Source of the DNA: Flavobacteriaceae bacterium
Lineage (GTDB): Bacteria; Bacteroidota; Bacteroidia; Flavobacteriales; Flavobacteriaceae
Assembly (NCBI GenBank): GCA_023145595.1
Contig: JAGLDM010000061.1
Coordinates: 1-10,746 of the forward strand
Direction: 5' to 3'
DNA: 10,746 bases
Numbering within the stretch: the first letter of the stretch is position 1; each line of letters opens with the position of its first letter. The translations under genes were made by a program, and so were the position numbers. Shown one piece after another: positions 1 to 7,239 of this stretch. The notes under the pieces are model-generated. The model was given only the letters and a program-made list of their open reading frames with translations, did not search any database and was not told the origin of the DNA.

Positions 1-91
1 TAGGGGAATTCTTTAGATTAAAAATATCTAGCAGTTCTAGTATTGCCGTAATTTCATTAAATTTCTATACTGTTTTAACTTATCCCAACAC

Positions 92-122
92 AAGGCTGCT
101 AATTTTGGTAGCCTTTTTTTTT
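92..122 (+). terminator. Rho-independent terminator of an upstream unit
   Basis: An 8-bp stem pairs AAGGCTGC (92-99) with GGTAGCCTT-type sequence (108-115) through one G-T wobble and an 8-nt loop, followed by a run of T to position 122. It should end transcription entering from the left of the window. Because the T-run ends only about 20 bases before the first possible ATG at 141, it also constrains where the next gene's promoter and start can lie. Confidence 0.75.
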
Positions 123-156
123 ACAAATTATTTATAGTGAATGAAAATAGATAATA

Positions 157-164
157 TATATTTG
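157..164 (+). promoter_or_regulatory. Bacteroidota -7-like box before the haem membrane protein
   Basis: TATATTTG matches the Bacteroidota -7 consensus TAnnTTTG. No good -33 element is visible at the usual spacing. A start of transcription about 7 bases downstream would leave a leader of roughly 18 bases before the ATG at 189, which fits the shorter start chosen for that gene. A chance match in such AT-rich DNA is possible. Confidence 0.3.
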
Positions 165-188
165 TGCCTTAAATTAATCCCATTTTTA

Positions 189-833
189 ATGGATATTAAA
201 CAAAAAAATTATACAGATAACACCATTTTAATTACATTTTTGTTATCTCTAAGTTATGCCATTTTAAGATATCATATTGCTGGTGATGTTCCATGGAAAG
301 ATTTTCCTTTTTTTATTCTAAATAAAGCAATTTCATTAACTGCATTTATCTTACTAACAATTAATTTTTCAATAGGTCCACTTAAAAACTTAGGGATAAA
401 AGTTTCTGATGGCTGGATGAATTCTAGACAGGCATTAGGAATGACTAGTTTTCTTTTTGTTCTTATTCATGTATTAATTAGTTTTATGCTTTTTAAACCC
501 GAAATCTACAAACAGTTTTTTGAAGAAAACGGAAGCCTTACTTTGTATGCTGGGTTAAGCATGTTGGGTGGTATATTGGCATTTGTGGTACTTTGGGTGT
601 ACAACTCAGCTTTTAAAACCGATTTAAAAGAAGACAAAACCTTTATACAATTTATAACCTCAAGAAAATTTCTATTAATAGTCATGTTATTTTCTTTAAT
701 GCATCTCTTCTTTATGGGGTTTAAAGGCTGGTTGAACCCTTCTGAATGGCATGGAGGATTGCCACCAATAAGTCTAGTGGCATTTACTTTCTTTGCTATT
801 GGATATATTATTAATTTATTCGGAAGAAAATAA
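189..833 (+). CDS. Ferric-reductase-like transmembrane (haem) protein
   Basis: This is a 214-residue integral membrane protein with about six hydrophobic segments (roughly residues 12-28, 40-60, 81-101, 117-137, 160-178, 191-210). The layout and motifs resemble the ferric reductase-like transmembrane domain / MsrQ group, which binds haem b between His residues in the membrane and passes electrons across it. Candidate haem ligands are H94 (in VLIHVLIS) and H172 (in SLMHLFFMG). R80 precedes the third segment, and the C-terminal GGLPPISLVAF stretch is typical of the flavobacterial version as I remember it. No NAD- or FAD-binding domain is attached, so an electron donor must be separate. An ATG at 141 would add 16 residues. 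I prefer 189 because a terminator ends at 122, a -7-like box lies at 157-164, and related proteins begin shortly before the first membrane segment. It lies 9 bases upstream of the parvulin-like gene, so the two are probably co-transcribed. Substrate and partner are unknown. Confidence 0.75.
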   Translation: MDIKQKNYTDNTILITFLLSLSYAILRYHIAGDVPWKDFPFFILNKAISLTAFILLTINFSIGPLKNLGIKVSDGWMNSRQALGMTSFLFVLIHVLISFMLFKPEIYKQFFEENGSLTLYAGLSMLGGILAFVVLWVYNSAFKTDLKEDKTFIQFITSRKFLLIVMLFSLMHLFFMGFKGWLNPSEWHGGLPPISLVAFTFFAIGYIINLFGRK

Positions 834-842
834 TAATCTCAA

Positions 843-1721
843 ATGAAAAAAATATTAAAAGAACCCTTCTTTCACTTTATTGCCCTTGGTATCGCATTAT
901 TTATTTTGCATGGATTGGTCAATGAAAAAACAAACACAGAAAATACCATTATAATCAACGATTTTGATGTAAGTAGTCTAATTTCTAAATGGGAAATGCA
1001 ATGGAAACGCTCACCTACAGAAAAGGAATTGCAAAATTTAATAAACCTAAACATTAAGCAAGAAATTTTTTATCAGGAAGCTCTAAAAATGAATCTAGAT
1101 CATAATGATGAAATAATTAAACGCAGATTGTCGCAAAAAATGCAATTTTTATCAAATGATATTGCAGCAATGACTGAACCTACAGAAGAACAATTAAAAG
1201 AATATTACAAAGAAAATTATGATAAATATTTAACGCCTGCCTCCTACTCGTTATATCAAATTACCTTTAGTTCGGACAATCGCAAAGATCATTTTATGGA
1301 CGCCTCAGCGGTTTTAAAACAGTTTCCGAATGCAACTTTTAATGAAATGAAACAATTTGGAGACCAACTTCCTTTTAACTATTATTTTGAAAACATAAAC
1401 GCTAACGAACTAGGGTTGCAATTGGGTTCAAAATTTCCAGAAGGATTAAAAAAGATTGCAATTAAACAATGGGCAGGACCTGTACAATCAGGATTTGGGT
1501 CTCATTTAGTATTTATCACTGATATTAAAGCGCCTACACAACCTGATTTTGATTTGATTAAAAAAGATGTTTTACGTGATTATGAATACGACAATCAAAA
1601 GGAAATAAACGAATTGATTTATCAGGAATTTAAAAAGAAATATGACATTGTAATTGATATAAATTTTGAAGATTTTGATCCAAAATTTGTGGAATATTTA
1701 AATAATCAATTTAATAAATAA
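843..1721 (+). CDS. Membrane-anchored PpiC/parvulin-like protein
   Basis: This 292-residue protein has an uncleaved-looking N-terminal hydrophobic anchor (about residues 8-26), a helical SurA_N-like region (about 37-125), then a parvulin-type rotamase-like domain (about 130-230) and a charged C-terminal tail. The clearest family signature is WAGPVQSGFGSHLVFITD at 210-227, matching the parvulin end motif that carries the second conserved His (H221). The first catalytic-site His expected near the domain start appears to be Gln139 (in YSLYQITFSS), and the middle of the domain is divergent, so isomerase activity is uncertain and a chaperone role is possible. The family acts outside the cytoplasmic membrane on the folding of envelope proteins. 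It starts 9 bases after the haem membrane protein and precedes a HupE-like gene. As I recall, PpiC-like genes occur beside this HupE subfamily in other genomes, which suggests it assists that protein or its partners (inference). Confidence 0.8.
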   Translation: MKKILKEPFFHFIALGIALFILHGLVNEKTNTENTIIINDFDVSSLISKWEMQWKRSPTEKELQNLINLNIKQEIFYQEALKMNLDHNDEIIKRRLSQKMQFLSNDIAAMTEPTEEQLKEYYKENYDKYLTPASYSLYQITFSSDNRKDHFMDASAVLKQFPNATFNEMKQFGDQLPFNYYFENINANELGLQLGSKFPEGLKKIAIKQWAGPVQSGFGSHLVFITDIKAPTQPDFDLIKKDVLRDYEYDNQKEINELIYQEFKKKYDIVIDINFEDFDPKFVEYLNNQFNK

Positions 1722-1742
1722 CACGAATGTTTAAGTGGACTT

Positions 1743-1768
1743 GTCATCCCTGTGAAGGCAGGAATGAC
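1743..1768. repeat. Small palindromic intergenic repeat
   Basis: GTCATCCCTGT (1743-1753) pairs with GCAGGAATGAC (1758-1768) over 11 positions, including G-T wobbles, around a 4-base GAAG loop. The motif closely resembles the dispersed GTCATTCCTGCGAAGGCAGG-type repeats that I know from many bacterial genomes. It lies between the parvulin-like and HupE-like genes and overlaps a GTG (1752) and an ATG (1764) that could be mistaken for starts of the HupE-like gene. It has no following T-run, so it is not a standard terminator, but it could stabilise or trim the operon mRNA. Confidence 0.7.
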
Positions 1769-1808
1769 ACTGTGCTTTAATAAAACACACACAACAGTTT
1801 TAACTTTT

Positions 1809-2831
1809 ATGAAAAACTTCATTAACTCTTATTTTTTTGACAACTTGCTTCAAAAAATAATTATCCCTATACTATTTGTATTATTTACAATAAACTGCTG
1901 GTCGCACGAAATTCGTCCTGCTTTTTTACAAATAATTCAGATGAGTGAAACTACCTATGAAGTATTTTGGAAGGTGCCAAGTATGGGAGATGAAGTGCCA
2001 AAAATTCATCCTGTCTTCCCTCCTTTCTTTACTGTGGAAGAATTAAAACGTCCGAATCAAATTCCGGGCTCTATTATTTACAGCTATAAAATCACTTCCA
2101 AAGAACCGTTACAAGGAAAAATTATCACCATTGAAGGTTTAAACAAAACCCCTATTGATGCCTTGGTGACAGTCACCTATTTAAACGGAGAAAAAGCAAC
2201 CTTAATGTTGCAACCTGATAAATATTCTAGTATTATTCCCGGAGAAACCTCAACTTTTGATGTCATAAAAACTTATTCAGAACTTGGAGTAGAACATATT
2301 TTATTAGGTATAGATCATTTGTTATTTGTACTGGCTTTAATCATCATCACCAAAGGAAAGTGGAAAATTATTAAAACCGTTACCGCTTTTACCATAGCGC
2401 ATAGTGTTACATTGAGTTTAGCCGCTTTGGGGTTTGTCAATTTCCCAACACCACCTGTAGAAGCAGTTATTGCACTGAGTATTATTTTCCTAGCTGTAGA
2501 AATTGTAAAAAACCAAGATGGAAAAGAAACATTAACCAGCAAAAAACCATGGCTCGTTGCGTTTACCTTTGGGTTATTACACGGATTCGGATTTGCAGGT
2601 GCGTTATCCGATATAGGATTGCCTCAACAAGACATTGCTTTTGCTTTGGCTTTTTTTAATGTAGGGGTTGAAATAGGTCAGATTGCCTTTGTATTGGTGA
2701 TGCTCGTACTTATTAAACTACTATCTTACAAGAAAGATTGGTCTATCTTTACAAAAAGAATTCCGCCTTATGCTATCGGTTCCTTAGCCACTTTTTGGAT
2801 GATTGAACGGATTATCGGTTTTTGGAATTGA
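1809..2831 (+). CDS. HupE/UreJ-family membrane protein
   Basis: This 340-residue protein opens with a hydrophobic signal or anchor (about residues 14-31, ending near NCWSHE). A roughly 120-residue extracytoplasmic beta-rich domain (33-150) follows, then a multipass membrane domain (about 160-340). The membrane part carries the HupE/UreJ_2 hallmarks: ELGVEHILLGIDHLLFVL (H163, H170), TAFTIAHSVTLSL (H198), LLHGFGFAGAL (H258) and FFNVGVEIGQ (N284, E288). Classical HupE and UreJ are linked to nickel uptake for hydrogenase or urease. No such enzyme is encoded here, and in this larger subfamily with a periplasmic domain the substrate is not established. The ATG at 1809 is preferred over GTG 1752 or ATG 1764 because those lie inside a palindromic repeat and would put a polar stretch before the signal sequence. 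An 87-base gap separates it from the parvulin-like gene, so shared transcription is likely but not certain. The next gene downstream is convergent. Confidence 0.82.
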   Translation: MKNFINSYFFDNLLQKIIIPILFVLFTINCWSHEIRPAFLQIIQMSETTYEVFWKVPSMGDEVPKIHPVFPPFFTVEELKRPNQIPGSIIYSYKITSKEPLQGKIITIEGLNKTPIDALVTVTYLNGEKATLMLQPDKYSSIIPGETSTFDVIKTYSELGVEHILLGIDHLLFVLALIIITKGKWKIIKTVTAFTIAHSVTLSLAALGFVNFPTPPVEAVIALSIIFLAVEIVKNQDGKETLTSKKPWLVAFTFGLLHGFGFAGALSDIGLPQQDIAFALAFFNVGVEIGQIAFVLVMLVLIKLLSYKKDWSIFTKRIPPYAIGSLATFWMIERIIGFWN

Positions 2832-2924
2832 TATGAAATATCTACAACTATTTACTTTTGTCCCATCATCTTTTATCAAAAAAACACTTTTAAAGACAGT
2901 CTTAAACCTAAAATAGCATCCTAC

Positions 2925-3027
2925 ATGTCATTTCGAAATCGCATAAGATTGGTAGAGCCTATGAAGGTACAATGTTAAAACAAGTATGATTATCTGGATG
3001 CGATTTCTCCTAACGCCGAAATGACAT
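2925..3027. repeat. About 100-bp inverted-repeat element (REP/MITE-like)
   Basis: The outer arms TGTCATTTCG (2926-2935) and CGAAATGACA (3017-3026) are perfect complements, as is one flanking A-T pair. The next block AAATCGCAT (2936-2944) pairs with ATGCGATTT (2998-3006), leaving a one-sided 10-base insertion (3007-3016). AGAT (2946-2949) and ATCT (2992-2995) extend the stem, and about 40 bases form the loop. The ends match the TGTCATTTCG...CGAAATGACA repeats I know from flavobacterial genomes. It sits in the 241-base spacer between two convergent genes. It has no coding capacity. It may be a non-autonomous mobile repeat that now acts as a two-way transcription end or mRNA stabiliser, since no separate terminator is visible here. 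Confidence 0.72.
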
Positions 3028-3072
3028 TGACCGTTAAAACATCCGTAATAATAGCACTTAGATCTATCCTGT

Positions 3073-3837
3073 TTAACGCGTCTCAACCACCAACTCGTCA
3101 TAAGCCAAAAACACGTTTTTAGGGAGTTTTTTTTCCACTTCTGCATGAAACCCTAACTTGTAACTTATATGCGAAATATAAGCTCGCTTCGGCTTTAATT
3201 CAGCTATAATTTCCAAAGCCTCATCCAAATTCAAATGCGAATGATGCGGTTCAATTCGCAATGCATTTATTACTAAAACCTCTAAGTTTTTTAATTTATC
3301 TTTTTCTTCTGGTTGAATTGATTTCACATCAGTTAAATAGGCAATATCTTCAAATCGATACCCCAAAATCGGCAATTTTCCATGTTTTATTTTTATTGGA
3401 ATTATTTTTAGATCCCCCAACCGAAAAGGAGAATCTCCAATTTCATTTACGAGTACACTTGGTGCTCCGGGGTATTTATCTTCTTCTTCAAAAATATAGG
3501 AGAATCGTTTGTGCAAATCATCTAATACTCTTTTACTTGAATAAATTGGAAGTGCTCCGATTTGAAAAACATAGGGACGAATATCATCCAAACCTGCCAC
3601 ATGATCGGCATGCTCATGGGTGAATAATATTCCGTTGATTTTCCGCACATTAGCACGCAACATTTGATACCTGAAATCGGGACCACAATCTATTACATAA
3701 GCATTCGTACCCCATTCTACCAAAACAGAAACACGCAGTCGCTTGTCTCGTTTATCTGTTGATAAACAAACGGGATCATCACTATTAATCACCGGAATTC
3801 CCTGTGAAGTACCTGTACCTAAAAAAGTGAGTTTCAA
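3073..3837 (-). CDS. MBL-fold metallo-hydrolase, PhnP-like
   Basis: This is a 254-residue cytoplasmic metallo-beta-lactamase-fold hydrolase without a signal peptide. It opens with FLGTGTSQGIP (5-15). The metal ligands are visible in the order expected for PhnP/RNase Z-type phosphodiesterases: H74, H76, D78 and H79 (HEHADH), then H152 (IKHGKLPILGYR), D170 (YLTDV) and H223 (YISHIS). The block PVCLSTDKRDKRLRVSVL (22-39) is typical of the Bacteroidota version. PhnP cleaves cyclic phosphate diesters, but no phosphonate (phn) genes are nearby, so the substrate is unknown and a general phosphodiesterase role is an inference. Full length for the family, with all ligands present, so it should be active. 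It is transcribed alone: convergent with the HupE-like gene and divergent, 87 bases away, from the 484-residue protein. A -7-like box lies at 3854-3861. Confidence 0.85.
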   Translation of the reverse strand: MKLTFLGTGTSQGIPVINSDDPVCLSTDKRDKRLRVSVLVEWGTNAYVIDCGPDFRYQMLRANVRKINGILFTHEHADHVAGLDDIRPYVFQIGALPIYSSKRVLDDLHKRFSYIFEEEDKYPGAPSVLVNEIGDSPFRLGDLKIIPIKIKHGKLPILGYRFEDIAYLTDVKSIQPEEKDKLKNLEVLVINALRIEPHHSHLNLDEALEIIAELKPKRAYISHISYKLGFHAEVEKKLPKNVFLAYDELVVETR

Positions 3838-3853
3838 ACTGATTTGTTTTTTA

Positions 3854-3861
3854 CAAATTTA
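3854..3861 (-). promoter_or_regulatory. -7-like box for the MBL hydrolase gene
   Basis: On the minus strand this reads TAAATTTG, a match to TAnnTTTG. It places the transcription start about 10 bases before the ATG at 3837, giving a very short leader. No strong -33 TTG was found upstream, so support is moderate. The opposite-strand gene at 3925 has only a poor match (CTGTTTTG, 3894-3901) in the same 87-base spacer. Confidence 0.4.
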
Positions 3862-3924
3862 ACGTAATAAAGTGATAGTAAATTTATAAATTGCTGTTTT
3901 GTATAACATAAAAAACAAATATGT

Positions 3925-5379
3925 ATGTCTTCTGTTGCTAAAGGTGATAAAAATATTAAAAGTGCTCCTTCCTCAAAAGGGAAAGCGCTTCGAATCAACT
4001 TAAATAAAAATATTTACGGAAGTTTTTCTGAGATTGGTGCAAGTCAAGAAACGGTTCGTCATTTTTTTAGAGCAGGTGGTGCATCTGGTACCGTAGCAAA
4101 AGCCATGAGTGCTTATGATAAAGGTTTTTCTGATGCTATTTATGGCGTAGAAGATGACCAACGGTATGTTACTGAGTCTAGGTTAAAAAAAATGTTGACG
4201 CATGAGATTAATTTGATGGAAGACCGGTTGGATCGTAAAAAACACTCAGATACCTTATTTTTCTCTTATGCAAATACCGTAACTACTATTGATTTTGCAA
4301 AGCAGTTTAAAGGACACGGTTGGGTTGGATTAAAATTTCAATTAAATCCGCTTGAGGGATATAATGAAATCATTATGCATTTTCGTTTTAAAGAAACTGA
4401 TGCTAAATTACAACAAGAAACATTGGGAATTTTAGGAGTAAACCTAATTTATGGGGCGTTTTACTTACATGATACCCCAAAAGACTTATTAAAATCGTTG
4501 TATGACAATTTAAGTGAAGATCAAATTGAGATTGACATGGTCAATTTTTCTGGACAACGATTTGCTTATGTTGACAACCGATTAATGAGTTTGCAATTGG
4601 TAAAAAACGGCATGACCAATGCCGTTATGTTTGGCCCAGACGGAAACAACCTGTTGCCAGCACAAGAATTATACGGAAAAAACATCTTAACTTTTAGAGG
4701 GAGTTTTAGACCCGTAACAAAGGTTCATACAGATATGTACCACAATGCTATTGAACTATTCTACGATGAGAAAAAGGTAAAGAAAAATAATTCCAAAATC
4801 CTTTTTGAAATTACCTTGAGAAATCTTTCTTCTGAAGGAGAAATTGATGAACGTGATTTCTTAGATCGCGTAAAATTGCTTTGTTCTTTGAATCAAACGG
4901 TTATGATTACCAATTTTTCTGAATACTACAAACTTGTTGAATATTTTTCAGAATATACAAAAGCTCGCATAGGTCTTGCTATGGGAGTTCAGAATTTTGT
5001 GCAAATTTTTGACGAAAAATATTATCGTAATTTAAGTGGTGGAATATTAGAAGCTTTCGGTAAATTATTCTTCAAAGATTTAAAAATATATCTATACCCT
5101 TTAAAAGATCGCGAAACCAGAGAACTTGTTAATAGTGATACTTTGAAAGTGCATCCACGAATGAAAGAATTATACAAATTCTTTAAATACAACGAAAAAG
5201 TTATTGATATTAAGAATTTTGATCCCTCTGTGTTGGGTGTGTTCTCTAAAGAAGCCCTAAATATGATTCAAAATGGAGAAACTGGTTGGGAAAAAATGCT
5301 CCCAGAAGGTATCCCTAAAATCATTAAAGAAGAACGCTTATTTGGATACTCTAAACAAACAAAAATGCCTAAAAAATAG
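3925..5379 (+). CDS. Conserved protein of unknown function, 484 residues
   Basis: I do not recognise a function. The protein is soluble, with no signal peptide or clear membrane segment, and has a lysine- and serine-rich N-terminus (1-22). Its most striking block is at 29-74: NIYGSFSEIGASQETVRHFF, then an alanine/glycine-rich RAGGASGTVAKAMSAYDKG, then a short acidic turn (YGVEDDQR at 73-80). Later stretches include FFSYANTVTTIDF (112-124), KGHGWVGLKFQLNP (129-142) and YGKNILTFRGSFRPVTKVHT (250-269). From memory, proteins with this N-terminal block occur in Bacteroidota and cyanobacteria under conflicting names (for example a nucleotide adenylyltransferase or a TonB receptor). I see neither an adenylyltransferase HxGH motif nor a TonB plug or beta-barrel, so I adopt neither name. 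Homologues are, in my recollection, long and well conserved, which argues for a real cytoplasmic enzyme or binding protein. It appears to be a single-gene unit: divergent from the MBL gene and closed by a strong terminator overlapping its stop codon. Confidence 0.85.
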   Translation: MSSVAKGDKNIKSAPSSKGKALRINLNKNIYGSFSEIGASQETVRHFFRAGGASGTVAKAMSAYDKGFSDAIYGVEDDQRYVTESRLKKMLTHEINLMEDRLDRKKHSDTLFFSYANTVTTIDFAKQFKGHGWVGLKFQLNPLEGYNEIIMHFRFKETDAKLQQETLGILGVNLIYGAFYLHDTPKDLLKSLYDNLSEDQIEIDMVNFSGQRFAYVDNRLMSLQLVKNGMTNAVMFGPDGNNLLPAQELYGKNILTFRGSFRPVTKVHTDMYHNAIELFYDEKKVKKNNSKILFEITLRNLSSEGEIDERDFLDRVKLLCSLNQTVMITNFSEYYKLVEYFSEYTKARIGLAMGVQNFVQIFDEKYYRNLSGGILEAFGKLFFKDLKIYLYPLKDRETRELVNSDTLKVHPRMKELYKFFKYNEKVIDIKNFDPSVLGVFSKEALNMIQNGETGWEKMLPEGIPKIIKEERLFGYSKQTKMPKK

Positions 5380-5415
5380 AAAAGGAGAGCTAAGTGCTCT
5401 CCTTTCTATTTTTTA
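5371..5415. terminator. Bidirectional terminator between convergent genes
   Basis: AAAGGAGAGC (5381-5390) pairs perfectly with GCTCTCCTTT (5396-5405) around a 5-base TAAGT loop. After one bulged A (5380) the stem extends through A/T pairs into an A-run (5371-5376) on one side and a T-run (5409-5414) on the other. It therefore works as a terminator in both directions. It serves the 484-residue protein gene on the plus strand, whose TAG stop (5377-5379) lies within the stem, and the ABC-F gene on the minus strand, whose stop is at 5428-5430. Confidence 0.9.
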
Positions 5416-5427
5416 TCAGTATTCAAA

Positions 5428-7068
<1,641 letters not shown>

Positions 7069-7079
7069 TTAATTTTTTG

Positions 7080-7087
7080 CAAAATTA
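7080..7087 (-). promoter_or_regulatory. -7-like box for the ABC-F gene
   Basis: Minus-strand TAATTTTG fits the TAnnTTTG consensus about 27 bases before the ATG at 7053. No good -33 TTG is seen. Instead a 12-bp perfect palindrome (7106-7117) lies close to where the -33 region would fall. Confidence 0.42.
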
Positions 7088-7105
7088 CAAATAAAAATAG
7101 ACTTT

Positions 7106-7117
7106 TATAACGTTATA
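7106..7117. promoter_or_regulatory. 12-bp perfect palindrome, possible operator
   Basis: TATAACGTTATA is a perfect palindrome in the 186-base divergent spacer, 18 bases upstream of the ABC-F -7-like box and about 90 bases upstream of the lipoprotein -7-like box. Its position would suit a dimeric regulator acting on the ABC-F promoter. A/T-rich palindromes of this size can occur by chance, and no second copy was noticed. Confidence 0.25.
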
Positions 7118-7206
7118 TTACATGGATTTACAGTGTTTTTCTAGAGTTGAGCAACATACTTACTTACATTTAACATCTGTTTAACAGCCTATGAAGTCTA
7201 TAATTG

Positions 7207-7214
7207 TACTTTTG
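7207..7214 (+). promoter_or_regulatory. -7-like box for the lipoprotein gene
   Basis: TACTTTTG matches TAnnTTTG. Transcription would begin near 7221, leaving a leader of about 19 bases before the ATG at 7240. The upstream TGTTTAAC (7178-7184) is only a weak -33 candidate at rather long spacing. Confidence 0.5.
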
Positions 7215-7239
7215 TTTCTAGTTAAGAACTCCGACTCCC

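Noticed and set aside
3..152. Plus-strand open frame from the window edge, a possible C-terminal end of an upstream protein
   Set aside because: It reads straight through the terminator hairpin and T-run at 92-122 and gives no recognisable protein. A gene ending before 92 should have a stop there in its own frame.
141..188. Longer start (ATG 141) for the haem membrane protein
   Set aside because: It leaves no room for a promoter after the terminator ending at 122, and the added 16 residues do not resemble the family N-terminus. It cannot be excluded.
2833..2916. 27-codon reading frame starting one base after the HupE-like stop
   Set aside because: Too short and low in complexity, with no family resemblance. 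Spacing to the stop is suggestive of coupling, but nothing else supports it.
3261..3623. 120-codon plus-strand frame antisense to the MBL gene
   Set aside because: It lies wholly within a gene whose catalytic motifs are all intact on the other strand, and the translation is leucine-rich without a family match.
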